A stretch of 64,000 nucleotides of DNA from Coriobacteriia bacterium (lineage in GTDB: Bacteria; Actinomycetota; Coriobacteriia; Anaerosomatales; PALSA-660), in assembly GCA_030652345.1 (NCBI GenBank), contig JAUSAU010000085.1:8072-72071 (forward strand), written 5' to 3'. Every line of letters begins with the position of its first letter. The stretch's first letter is position 1. Positions 7,891 through 16,406 of the stretch are shown here, in pieces. Below the pieces are notes generated by a model that was not told where the DNA came from, ran no database searches, and saw only the letters and a list, made by a program, of their open reading frames with translations. Both the position numbers and the translations under genes were made by a program.

Positions 7891-9528
7891 GTGACCGACC
7901 GGTCAACACGAAGCGCCGTGGCGGTTCGCGATCGAGCGGAGCGCTGGACCCCCCTGCTCGTGATCGGGATCACGCTCGCGGGCGTCGCCTTGCGCCTCGT
8001 CACGATCGACACACGGAGCTTCTGGCTGGACGAGACGACCGCCGTCCGTCAGGCGTCCTGGAGCATCCCCGAGATGCTCGCGTGGATGGCGAACAACGTA
8101 CACCCGCCGCTCTTCCACACGCTGCTGCACTACTGGATCGTCGCGTTCGGTCGCGGGGAGATCACCGTCAGGGGCTTCGCGCTGACATGGGGCATCGCCG
8201 CGATCCCGCTGATGTACTGGGCGGCGCGCTCGATCTACGACCGTCGGGTCGGGCTTATCGCTGCGGCGGTCCTGGCCTTCTCGCCGTACTTCGTGTGGTA
8301 CGCGCAGGAAGCCCGTATGTACACGATGATGCTGGTCTTCGCGCTGGTGTGCACCACGGCGATGTGGCGCGCGATGCAGGGCAACCGGCTGTGGTGGTGG
8401 GCGCTGTACGCAGTCGCCGCCGGTGCGGGGCTCATGACGCAGTACTTCTTCGCCTTCCTGATCGCAGGCCAGGGCGCCTACATGCTGTTGTTCCGACTGC
8501 GGCGTCGGAAGGCCGAGCTTGAGATCGAAAGCGGCCGGAGATGGAGCTGGAAGCGGCCGTGGGCGATCGTGCGGGAGACGCCTGAACTCGGTGGCTGGCT
8601 AGGAGCGCTGGTCGTCGCGGCGCTCCCGCTCGTCTGGTGGCTCCCCCAGGTCTTCTCCCATCCCGAACTGCTGCGCGGGGTGTCCGGCGCGTTCAACTAC
8701 GGCGGGGCTCCGCCGTCAGTCGGCATCCACTTCAACGAGCTCATACTCGTGCCGGTGCAGTGGGCCTTCGGGTTCCACTCGGAACTGGCGACACGGGACC
8801 TCGTCGCGATGTGGCCCCTGCTCATCACGCTCATCTTCGTCTCGGCCGGCCTGGCGCGGCGCGTGTCGCCGAGGACGTGGTACCTGATCGCGAGCGGGGT
8901 CGGCGGAGCAGCGATCATCGCCGTGCTCGGACAGTGGCAGCCGATCATCCTCGAAGCTCGCTACTTCACTGCGGTCACTGTCCCCCTCGTGATCCTGTCC
9001 GCGCGCGCGGTCGCACAGCTGCGACCATCCGCCGTTCGAGCCGTGCTGGCCTTCCTCTGCGCCGTGGCGCTCATCGCGTGGGCCGATCAATCGTTCAATC
9101 CGGACAGCATCGTGAAGTGGGACAACCGCGCGGCCATGGGCGTCGTCGCCGACGGTTTCAAGCCCGGCGACACCATCCTGCTGATCCCGAACTTCGTCTC
9201 GTCGATCCCCGAGTACTACCTGCCGTCGGACGCGTATGCAGCACTGCAGAAGGTACCGTCGTTCGACGCGCAGGGGCTCCCGCGCAACAGCGCTTCGCAA
9301 CTGGCCGAGGACCTGGATCGCCAGGTCGGGCCGTCTCGCAGGGTCTGGATCATCGCCACGTGGCAGGACACGCCGCGGATCGAGCAGGATCGCACGATGA
9401 CCGCCTCATGGCTGACGAGCCAGGGCTTCGTACAGACACAGGACAAGCAGCTGCGTCGCATCCGCGTGACCCTGTTCGAGGCGGGGCCGGAGCGCGGCTT
9501 CTTCATCGGCGGCGGGGTGACACCGTGA
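7891..9528 (+). CDS. GT39/ArnT-like polytopic membrane glycosyltransferase
   Basis: The 545-residue protein has about ten membrane helices and the features of lipid-linked-sugar glycosyltransferases: an early acidic motif in the first outer loop (FWLDETTAVRQ), then VHPPLFHTLLHYW, and a second EAR motif (WYAQEARMYTMM). Such enzymes move sugars from polyprenyl phosphate onto an acceptor on the outer face of the membrane. The soluble C-terminal part (about 400-545) lies outside the membrane. The stop overlaps the start of the BcsA-like gene by four bases, so the three genes 7891-12241 form one operon. The acceptor is unknown. Confidence 0.85.
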   Translation: MTDRSTRSAVAVRDRAERWTPLLVIGITLAGVALRLVTIDTRSFWLDETTAVRQASWSIPEMLAWMANNVHPPLFHTLLHYWIVAFGRGEITVRGFALTWGIAAIPLMYWAARSIYDRRVGLIAAAVLAFSPYFVWYAQEARMYTMMLVFALVCTTAMWRAMQGNRLWWWALYAVAAGAGLMTQYFFAFLIAGQGAYMLLFRLRRRKAELEIESGRRWSWKRPWAIVRETPELGGWLGALVVAALPLVWWLPQVFSHPELLRGVSGAFNYGGAPPSVGIHFNELILVPVQWAFGFHSELATRDLVAMWPLLITLIFVSAGLARRVSPRTWYLIASGVGGAAIIAVLGQWQPIILEARYFTAVTVPLVILSARAVAQLRPSAVRAVLAFLCAVALIAWADQSFNPDSIVKWDNRAAMGVVADGFKPGDTILLIPNFVSSIPEYYLPSDAYAALQKVPSFDAQGLPRNSASQLAEDLDRQVGPSRRVWIIATWQDTPRIEQDRTMTASWLTSQGFVQTQDKQLRRIRVTLFEAGPERGFFIGGGVTP

Positions 9529-11054
9529 TCGAGATCCCGCGCGAACGGCGCCGAGCGTACCTGCGCAACTGCCGCATCCTTGCGGTGCTTTCCGGCATGG
9601 CCGCGCTGATCTACCTCAAGTGGCTCATCTTCGATGCCCGCCCGGAGAACCAGCCGCTCTACTGGCTGCTCGTCGTCGCGGAGGTCTTCAACATCGCGCA
9701 GGCGGCCGGGTTCTGGATCACCATCTCCGTGCAGCGGTGGAGCGAGCCGAAGACCCCGGACTTCGCACGGACGCACGAGACAGTCGACATGTTCATCACC
9801 GTCCTCGGCGAGCCGATCGAGGTCGTGGCTCATACGCTCACCTCGGCGATGCGCGTCCGGCATCCCCGGACCCGCGTGTACATACTCGACGACGGCCGCA
9901 GCGAGCAGATCCGCGAACTCGCTGCCTGGCACGGCGCGCACTACATCACTCGGGACGACCTGCGCGGCGCGAAGGCGGGCAACATCAACAACGCGCTCTC
10001 CGTGACCGACGGCACCCTCTTTGCGATCTTCGACGCCGATCAGGCACCTCACCCCGACTTCCTCGAAGCGACGCTCGGGGCGTTCGACGACCCCGCACTG
10101 GCCTTCGCTCAGACCCCGCAGGTGTACCGCAATCGCGATGTGAACCGGGTCGCGGCCGGCGCGCACGACCAGCAGGGCCTCTTCTACGGCCCGATCATGC
10201 GCGGAAAGGACGGCAGCGGAGCGATCTTCTCGTGCGGGACCAACGTCGTCTACCGCCGCAGCGCCATCGGGGACATCGGCGGCCTGCCCGAGGACTCGAT
10301 AACCGAGGACCTGCGTGGCTCGCTGCTCCTGCTCGAGAAGGGCTACACCTCCGTCTACATATCGCGGATCCTCGCCGAGGGGCTCGGTCCGATGGACGTA
10401 CAGTCCTACTTCAGTCAGCAGTTCCGCTGGGGACGCGGAGGCCTCGAGATCCTCTTCAAGCGACGCCCGTTCTCGCGCCGCATGAGCCCCGCGCAGGCGC
10501 TGCAGTACTCGCTCGGCTTCATCTACTGGTTCACCGGCTGGGCGTACCTGTCCTACCTCGTGCTGCCCACGGCCTACCTCACAGCCGGGCTCCGCCCCGT
10601 CCAGGTCCCCAACGACTACCCGATCCACTTCCTGCCCTACGCGCTTCTGGCGCTGGCGACGATCGTCTATGCGGCCGACTTCCGGATCAGGTTCGACGCC
10701 CTGTGGTTCACGCTCGCCTCGTTCCCCGTGCACGTCGCCGCGCTCTTCTCCACGTTCTTCGGGCGCGCGGTGCGCTTCGTCGTCACGCCGAAACAGACGA
10801 CCCGCGTGACGCTCAGGCCTGTCCGGATGCTCATCCTCGTCATGGTGATGCTCGCCGCATCCACGGCGTACGGTCTGTGGCGACTGGGCCCCGTACCCTC
10901 CGCGCTGAACAACGTCGCCTGGGCGATCGCGCACGTGGTCATCCTGCAGGGCTTCGTGCGCTACGCCCTGCACCCAGAACAGCGCCACGTCGAGGAGCCC
11001 GAAGCGGGTACATCCTCGATGCCGGAAGAGCCCGGACAGGAGGATCGCCGATGA
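9525..11054 (+). CDS. BcsA-like processive glycosyltransferase (GT2)
   Basis: Two N-terminal membrane helices (about 15-65) are followed by a GT-A domain with D in ILDDG, the DxD motif in AIFDADQAPHPDF, the TED motif (SITEDLRG) and QFRWGRG, the QxxRW signature of processive polysaccharide synthases. At least four more membrane helices follow (about 330-490). No PilZ domain is visible at the C-terminus, so direct c-di-GMP activation as in BcsA is not indicated. It probably polymerises and exports a beta-linked glycan. The GTG start overlaps the upstream stop. At 509 residues it is shorter than BcsA. Confidence 0.9.
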   Translation: MIEIPRERRRAYLRNCRILAVLSGMAALIYLKWLIFDARPENQPLYWLLVVAEVFNIAQAAGFWITISVQRWSEPKTPDFARTHETVDMFITVLGEPIEVVAHTLTSAMRVRHPRTRVYILDDGRSEQIRELAAWHGAHYITRDDLRGAKAGNINNALSVTDGTLFAIFDADQAPHPDFLEATLGAFDDPALAFAQTPQVYRNRDVNRVAAGAHDQQGLFYGPIMRGKDGSGAIFSCGTNVVYRRSAIGDIGGLPEDSITEDLRGSLLLLEKGYTSVYISRILAEGLGPMDVQSYFSQQFRWGRGGLEILFKRRPFSRRMSPAQALQYSLGFIYWFTGWAYLSYLVLPTAYLTAGLRPVQVPNDYPIHFLPYALLALATIVYAADFRIRFDALWFTLASFPVHVAALFSTFFGRAVRFVVTPKQTTRVTLRPVRMLILVMVMLAASTAYGLWRLGPVPSALNNVAWAIAHVVILQGFVRYALHPEQRHVEEPEAGTSSMPEEPGQEDRR

Positions 11055-12241
11055 ACCCACGGTTGGACGCGCGGACCACAGGCCTGCTTGCGATCGTGCT
11101 CCTTGCGTGTGCGACGATCACGTTCGCGGGGTGCGGGGCGGCGGCCGGCCCGGTGTCGGGCACCAACACCAGCGGACCGGGAGAACCGGCGATCGCGCCG
11201 CCGCCCGTCCCGTTGCCGCTCGCCGGGAAGGTCATGGCGCCGGCAAGCGGCGCATACCTGGGCGTCTACTCACCGCCCGCCCCGTTCGACGTCCCGCATA
11301 TCGACGCGTTCGAATCCAAGGTGGGCAAGAGCGTGTCCATCGTGATGTGGTATCAGCCGTGGGAGAGCAAGAACCGCTCACGATTCGATACGGCGACCGT
11401 CGTCGCGGTCATGCGTCGCGGCAAGGTGCCGCTGATCACCTGGGAGCCCTGGAACCCCGGAAACAACGCGAACGACATCCGGAACCCCGGTACGCAGCGC
11501 CCATACCGACTGTCCCGGATCAACGCGGGCGCATTCGATGAGTACATCCGCGGCTGGGCCCGTGAGATACGCGCACTCGGCGGCCCGGTCATGCTGCGCC
11601 CGATGCACGAGATGAACGGGAGCTGGTACCCCTGGAGCGGAACCGCCAACGGCAACAAGCCGGCGGAGTTCGTGAAGTCCTGGCGCCGCATCCACGACAT
11701 CTTCGCCGAAGAGGGCGCGACGAACGTGACCTGGGTGTGGAGCATCAACCACGAGAGCGTGCCCTCATCCAAACGGAACTCCTATGCGACCTACTATCCC
11801 GGCGACGCCTACGTCGACTGGACCGCGATCAGCGGCTTCAACTTCGGGACGACGAGTTCGTACTCGTCCTTCCGCCCCTTCATGCACTGGTACACGAAGC
11901 CGCTCGCCTACCTCAAGACGCTCAAGAAGCCGATCGTCGTCGCCGAGTTCTCGAGTGTGGAGCAGGGCGGCAGCAAAGCCGCATGGATCATCGATGCCTA
12001 CACGCGCATCCGCAAGATGCCGCAGATCAAGGCGGTCGTCTACTACGACTCGCTGGAGAAGGGCGCCTACGCCCGTCAGGACTGGCGCGTGGACACGTCG
12101 AAGGCGAGTCTGAGGGCGTTCCGGAACGCCGTGGCGCCGAGCTACTTCCTCGGCTCCGCTCCGCCCGAACTGACTTCGTGGGCCGACTCGCTGGACGCCG
12201 GACAGTGGAAGGCGTTGACGTCGATCGACCCGCTCTACTGA
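11051..12241 (+). CDS. GH26-like lipoprotein of the exopolysaccharide operon
   Basis: An N-terminal signal ends in the lipobox FAGC, with Cys28 as the lipidated residue, followed by a Gly/Pro-rich linker. The GH26-like barrel (about 65-370) holds RPMHEMNGSWYPW with acid/base E187 and VVAEFSS with nucleophile E299. The ATG overlaps the synthase stop (ATGA). A hydrolase tethered at the membrane beside the synthase could trim or edit the polymer during export, as BcsZ or AlgL do in other systems. It is clearly related to the secreted protein at 6308-7555, down to the shared DWRVD C-terminal motif, so the two look like duplicates. Confidence 0.85.
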   Translation: MNPRLDARTTGLLAIVLLACATITFAGCGAAAGPVSGTNTSGPGEPAIAPPPVPLPLAGKVMAPASGAYLGVYSPPAPFDVPHIDAFESKVGKSVSIVMWYQPWESKNRSRFDTATVVAVMRRGKVPLITWEPWNPGNNANDIRNPGTQRPYRLSRINAGAFDEYIRGWAREIRALGGPVMLRPMHEMNGSWYPWSGTANGNKPAEFVKSWRRIHDIFAEEGATNVTWVWSINHESVPSSKRNSYATYYPGDAYVDWTAISGFNFGTTSSYSSFRPFMHWYTKPLAYLKTLKKPIVVAEFSSVEQGGSKAAWIIDAYTRIRKMPQIKAVVYYDSLEKGAYARQDWRVDTSKASLRAFRNAVAPSYFLGSAPPELTSWADSLDAGQWKALTSIDPLY

Positions 12242-13077
12242 ACTCCCGACCCGGGTAGCGCCAGCCTGAAGCCCGCCCGCTCGACGGCGGCGTGCGCATC
12301 CGGGCCGGTCAGTGCGGCGAGTTCGTCCTCACGGGAACATACGAGCCGGTTCGCGACGGTTTCCTGCAGCTGCATGAACTCGTCGTCGACGTGGCCGGGA
12401 TGGACGACGAACTCCACTGATCCGCCGCGCGCGGTGCGCAGTATGCGATCGAGTGCCGCCGCATCGAGCGGCGCGCGGGTGACACCGATCGTGGCGTCCG
12501 CTGTCAGCAGGCCATGCGCGCGCACGACGGTGGCGTCCCGGGCGGACAGCGCCCCGAGCCCGACGGGGATGGGCCGCACGGACGGAGGCTCGCGGACGGT
12601 GCGAACCTCGGGGATGCCGGATTCGACCGCGAGACGACAGACGACATCGAAGACGCCGGGCCACAGGTGCAGGTGCTTCTCGCTGTCGAGGTGCTGCGGC
12701 TCGAGACCAGCTGCCTTCACGAAGCGGATCTGCGCGCGGAGCTCGTCCTCGACCTGCCGCAGGTCGAACCGCCCGGTCGCGAGGCGCACGACGATCTCCT
12801 TCCACGACCCGAGGAGACGACCGTCGGCGCCGACGAGTGAGGGGAGGCGCTCCGGCGGCAGGATCGTGCCGCCGCGGTAGATGTTGAGGTGCACGCCGAT
12901 GCCGAGAGACGGTGTCGCCATCGCAAGCTCGGCGGCGTCATCGAACGCGGCCCCCGTGGCCAGGACACTCGTTCGCGTCACGATCCCGTCGGTGTGCGCC
13001 TCGACGATGCCGCGGTTCACGCTGCGCGACCACCCGAAGTCGTCGGCGTTGACAGTGAGCTGGCGCGATCCGGTCAT
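12235..13077 (-). CDS. YdjC/ChbG/HpnK family carbohydrate deacetylase
   Basis: The 280-residue protein has the family's metal-site motifs: VNADDFGWS near the N-terminus, GVHLN, then LDSEKHLHLWPGVF and FVVHPGH. These enzymes remove acetyl groups from N-acetylated sugars (chito-oligosaccharides in ChbG, a hopanoid-linked sugar in HpnK). The ATG overlaps the flippase stop, so it is coupled to polysaccharide export. No squalene-hopene or other hopanoid genes are present here, so a role in modifying the exported glycan is more likely. The stop overlaps the convergent GH26-like gene by seven bases. Confidence 0.85.
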   Translation of the reverse strand: MTGSRQLTVNADDFGWSRSVNRGIVEAHTDGIVTRTSVLATGAAFDDAAELAMATPSLGIGVHLNIYRGGTILPPERLPSLVGADGRLLGSWKEIVVRLATGRFDLRQVEDELRAQIRFVKAAGLEPQHLDSEKHLHLWPGVFDVVCRLAVESGIPEVRTVREPPSVRPIPVGLGALSARDATVVRAHGLLTADATIGVTRAPLDAAALDRILRTARGGSVEFVVHPGHVDDEFMQLQETVANRLVCSREDELAALTGPDAHAAVERAGFRLALPGSGVQ

Positions 13078-14513
13078 CGGTCCTGCCTTCCGATCGCAGT
13101 GCGTATGGACGCGATTTCGCCGGGAGTGAACTCCCGGAATGCGAGGAGCAGACCCGCGTAGGCGGCCACCGCGACCGGCAGCACGACCAGCAGGAGCAGC
13201 GGTGCCGGTTCGAGCAATGCGATCGTGCCTCCCACGAGAGCGGCCGCACCCACTGCGCGCGCGAGCGTGGCCAGCGTACCCAAGCCGAGCGCGGAGCGGA
13301 GCTGGCGTGCCACCAGCAGAGCCGCTCCCAGCGCGGTCACGGCTGTGCCCGCGGCGGCACCGTCCGGACCGAACACCTCGGTCAGGACGGCCACGACGAT
13401 CGCCTGCGTGATGACGGTGCCCGCCAGGATCCACAACGCCGCGCGTCGGCGCCCCTGCGCCATGAGTACCTCGGTGCCAGTCGCCTGGATGGTCCGGCCG
13501 AGGCCGGCCACCATCAGCAGGACGAGCGGGATGAAGGCCTGCAGGTAGGTGGACGAGTAGACGATCTCGATGACCTGTCTTCCTGCGGATGCGACGAGCG
13601 CGACCGCCATGACGCTCACGATGATCCCCGTGCGGACGGCCTGAGCCGCATAGCGGTCTGCGCGGTCCCCATCGCCCGCGGCGTTGGCCGAGACGACGGA
13701 CGGGAACAGGACCCTGTTGAGTCCGAGGAAGAGGAAGACCGGGATCTCGGCGAGGACGGTGGCAGACGCATAGTGCCCGACGGTCACGTCGTCTGCGACG
13801 AGTCCCGACACCAGCCACAGATCGATGTACTGACCGACGCCCGCTATGAGACTGAGGATCAGGAACGGGACCGAGGCGACCAGCATCCGACGGGCGACGG
13901 GCCACAACTCCGCAAGCCGGTCACGATTCGCTCCGGTGATGATGAACAGCGCGGCGAAGCCGACGAGGGACGACAGCGCGTTACCGACCAGGGCCCCCGG
14001 AACGGAGAATCCCGCCGCGACGAGTGCGGCGATGAACCCCGCCTTCGCGGTCGCGTACACGATCCACGCCACTCCCTGGCGCTCATAGCGCTGCATCCCG
14101 AGCACGACTGCCGATGCGATCATGAAGAGGCCGTAGAGCGGGATGTCGAGCGCTGAGATGCGGATGAGCGGGGCGAGAGACGAGTCTCGCAACGCGCCGG
14201 CGATCGGCCCGGCCGCGACGATGACGGCTATGAAGACCACCGATGCGACGGCCGCCTGCCCCAGATAGGCCGCCCGCGTGATCCGCGGAGCATCGCCGGG
14301 TGATTCGCTGATCTCCTTGGTCACGACCTTGACCAGTGCCGAGGTCACGAACACCTCGAACCATGCCAGCAGTGAGAGGACCACCGACCAGCGTCCGAAC
14401 AGTCCGGGCCCGAGTGTGCGCGCAAGATAGGCGTAGAGCAGGAACGCGGTCATCAGGTGCCAGCCCTGCCCGAGCATGCCCAGCAGGGAGCCTCGCGCCA
14501 CGTTCTTCGCCAA
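13074..14513 (-). CDS. polysaccharide flippase (Wzx/MATE-like, MVF superfamily)
   Basis: This 479-residue protein has about 12-14 hydrophobic helices and the family opening GSLLGMLGQGWHLMTAFLLYAYLARTLGPGLFGRWS. Such proteins move lipid-linked glycans across the cytoplasmic membrane. The start is a TTG at 14513 with GGGAGGGG upstream. It overlaps the deacetylase gene and lies 77 bases downstream of a DPM1-like glycosyltransferase, which suggests a small glycan-export operon. The substrate is unknown. Confidence 0.88.
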   Translation of the reverse strand: MAKNVARGSLLGMLGQGWHLMTAFLLYAYLARTLGPGLFGRWSVVLSLLAWFEVFVTSALVKVVTKEISESPGDAPRITRAAYLGQAAVASVVFIAVIVAAGPIAGALRDSSLAPLIRISALDIPLYGLFMIASAVVLGMQRYERQGVAWIVYATAKAGFIAALVAAGFSVPGALVGNALSSLVGFAALFIITGANRDRLAELWPVARRMLVASVPFLILSLIAGVGQYIDLWLVSGLVADDVTVGHYASATVLAEIPVFLFLGLNRVLFPSVVSANAAGDGDRADRYAAQAVRTGIIVSVMAVALVASAGRQVIEIVYSSTYLQAFIPLVLLMVAGLGRTIQATGTEVLMAQGRRRAALWILAGTVITQAIVVAVLTEVFGPDGAAAGTAVTALGAALLVARQLRSALGLGTLATLARAVGAAALVGGTIALLEPAPLLLLVVLPVAVAAYAGLLLAFREFTPGEIASIRTAIGRQDR

Positions 14514-14590
14514 CGAGCCCCTCCCGCCGATCGCCCCCGGTCGTCACATCATACGCGCCGGCGGCCTCCGGCCCGGTCGCGACAGGTAGC

Positions 14591-15766
14591 TTACTCCGCC
14601 TCCGCAGGCGCGACCCTGGCGACAGCGCTCTCCGGGACGCCGGACCGCTCTGCCGACACCGCATCGGATGCCTGAACAACGTGGGAGTGTGGCGCGGGGA
14701 CGGATCGCGCGCCGAGCTGGCGGCGCTCCACCTGGACGCCCGGTGCGAGCAGGGGGGAGGTGCGGCGCTCGATGCCGACGACCTGTGCGATCTTGACCCG
14801 CCCCGAATCACGACGCTCGACGCTGTTGATGAGCTCGGCGATGAGACCGGATACGAACAGTTGGATGCCGGTGACCACCAGGAGGAGACCGAGGTTGAGG
14901 AAGGGGCTCTCCGACATGCTCCACCCGGTCCGGAGGGCGACGACGAGCAGAGCCAGGAAGATGGCCGAGCCGGCGGCGGTGAGCAGCAGCCCGACGCCCC
15001 CGAGAAGGTGGAGCGGGCGCTCGGCGTAGCCCGAGAGGAAGAACACCGTCAGGAAGTCGAGCGCACCGCGTACGTAGCGCTCTGGACCGTACTTCGACGT
15101 GCCCGTGGTGCGGTACAGGCTCTCGACCGGGACCTCGGCGACGCTGTATCCGCGGCGCGCCGCCAGCACGACGAAGAAGCGGTGCAGTTCACCGTAGCCG
15201 TATCTGATGAGATCGTCCGCGGCATCGTAGCGGAACGCCTTGAGACCGGCGTTCATGTCATGCAGCGGCACGCCGGTCGCGGAGCGGACGAAGAAGTTGA
15301 AGAACTTCGATGGGATGCGCTTGCTCAGAGGGTCGCGCCGCAGGACCTTGTACGCGGACACCACGTCGTTGCCCTCGATGACCTTGTCGATGAGGCGCAG
15401 TATGTCGTGCGGGTCGTATTGCATGTCCGCGTCAGAGGTGACGATGATCTCGCCGCGAGCGTACGCGAAGCCGTTCGCGAGCGCGCTCGCCTTGCCGAAG
15501 TTGCGCCGGTGTCGTAGTGCGCGGACGCGCGAATCCTGCGCACACAACGCAGCGATCTTGGGCCACGTGCCGTCGTTCGAACCGTCATCGACGAACAGGA
15601 TCTCGTACGAGTAGACCTGCTCTGCGAAGGTCTCGATGATCTGCCGGTAGATGCCCTCTACACTGTCGACCTCGTTATAGGCCGGCAGCAGGATCGTGAC
15701 GTCGATGGGGTCCTCGGGCGCCCCGAATCCCGTCAGGGTATCGCCCCTGCGCTCCTGTGTGCTCAC
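14591..15766 (-). CDS. DPM1/GtrB-like family 2 glycosyltransferase
   Basis: The GT-A domain (about 20-250) shows ILLPAYNEVDSV, FVDDGSNDGTW, the DxD motif TSDADMQYDP and HDMNAGLKAFR. Two C-terminal membrane helices (about 265-330) anchor it. Such enzymes make polyprenyl-phosphate-linked sugars, the donors used by GT39-type enzymes like the one at 7891. The GTG at 15766 was chosen for its GGAGGGCGGG site; an ATG at 15808 is possible. The last 50 residues are a low-complexity tail unusual for the family. Confidence 0.88.
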   Translation of the reverse strand: MSTQERRGDTLTGFGAPEDPIDVTILLPAYNEVDSVEGIYRQIIETFAEQVYSYEILFVDDGSNDGTWPKIAALCAQDSRVRALRHRRNFGKASALANGFAYARGEIIVTSDADMQYDPHDILRLIDKVIEGNDVVSAYKVLRRDPLSKRIPSKFFNFFVRSATGVPLHDMNAGLKAFRYDAADDLIRYGYGELHRFFVVLAARRGYSVAEVPVESLYRTTGTSKYGPERYVRGALDFLTVFFLSGYAERPLHLLGGVGLLLTAAGSAIFLALLVVALRTGWSMSESPFLNLGLLLVVTGIQLFVSGLIAELINSVERRDSGRVKIAQVVGIERRTSPLLAPGVQVERRQLGARSVPAPHSHVVQASDAVSAERSGVPESAVARVAPAEAE

Positions 15767-15916
15767 GACTGTCCCGCCCTCCCACCACCGCGCGCGATGC
15801 CTCGTCACGACGTCCGTACGTCATGGGCCGGATGCGGTCCGTCCCGACCGCAGCACCGAACTCACGCGCTATCCATACCTCTGTTTCGGCCGCAATATGC
15901 ACGTAGATAAGACCCA

Positions 15917-15934
15917 ATGTGAGAATCGTCACAT
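15917..15934. promoter_or_regulatory. CRP/FNR-type palindrome ATGTGA-N6-TCACAT
   Basis: A perfect inverted repeat with the spacing of the classical TGTGA-N6-TCACA site lies about 150 bases upstream of the DPM1-like gene and 127 bases upstream of the gene at 16061. The surrounding 15767-16060 region contains no gene and nothing else I can name. Binding by a CRP-family regulator is inferred. Confidence 0.55.
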
Positions 15935-16060
15935 CTTGGCAGGAAGTTGGCGTCTCGTACAGACTGCGGACCAAGGCGTCCGAAATGCAGAGATCGCACC
16001 GCCGATGCCTCGCCCCACGCGGGTAACAGATACGTATCCGATGAGAATAGGAGGGCGCAC

Positions 16061-16384
16061 GTGACTCCGCTACCGCCCCTGGACGAACTGCAGTCGGCCA
16101 TCGATGAGGTCGCGACGAGCTGGCCCGAGGTCACCGGCAAGAACGTGTTCGGTCACCGCGGCTGGGTCCGCTCGGGCCGGATGTTCGGCTTCCTCGCGAT
16201 GCCCGGGGTGAGCGTGAAGGCCGACGAGGCGAGAGCCGCCGTACTGCTCGAGCGCCCCGGAGCGAGGCCGTTCACCTACAACGAGAGGCCGATGAAGGGG
16301 TGGCCGGTGCTCCCGCTGGCTTCCGGGAGCGATCTCGACGCCGCGGTCGAAGAGCTTAGGGCCAGCTACGAATCGGTGGGCTGA
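16061..16384 (+). CDS. TfoX N-terminal-like / MmcQ-like small protein
   Basis: This 107-residue soluble protein has FGHRGWVRSGRMFGFLAMPGVSVKADE, a pattern seen in TfoX-N and YjbR/MmcQ-type small domains, and a conserved region ending in GWPVLPL. The GTG start is supported by a strong AGGAGGG site. No HTH or catalytic motif is visible. It stands alone between the CRP-type palindrome and the convergent pseudouridine genes. Function is unknown. Confidence 0.65.
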   Translation: MTPLPPLDELQSAIDEVATSWPEVTGKNVFGHRGWVRSGRMFGFLAMPGVSVKADEARAAVLLERPGARPFTYNERPMKGWPVLPLASGSDLDAAVEELRASYESVG

Positions 16385-16406
16385 CCGGCGCGGATCGCCC
16401 GCCCGG

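Noticed and set aside
12235..13905. Long 556-codon frame covering the deacetylase and part of the flippase
   Set aside because: Only the last 280 codons match the ChbG family, and a start with gene overlap exists at 13077; the earlier part is the flippase in another frame.
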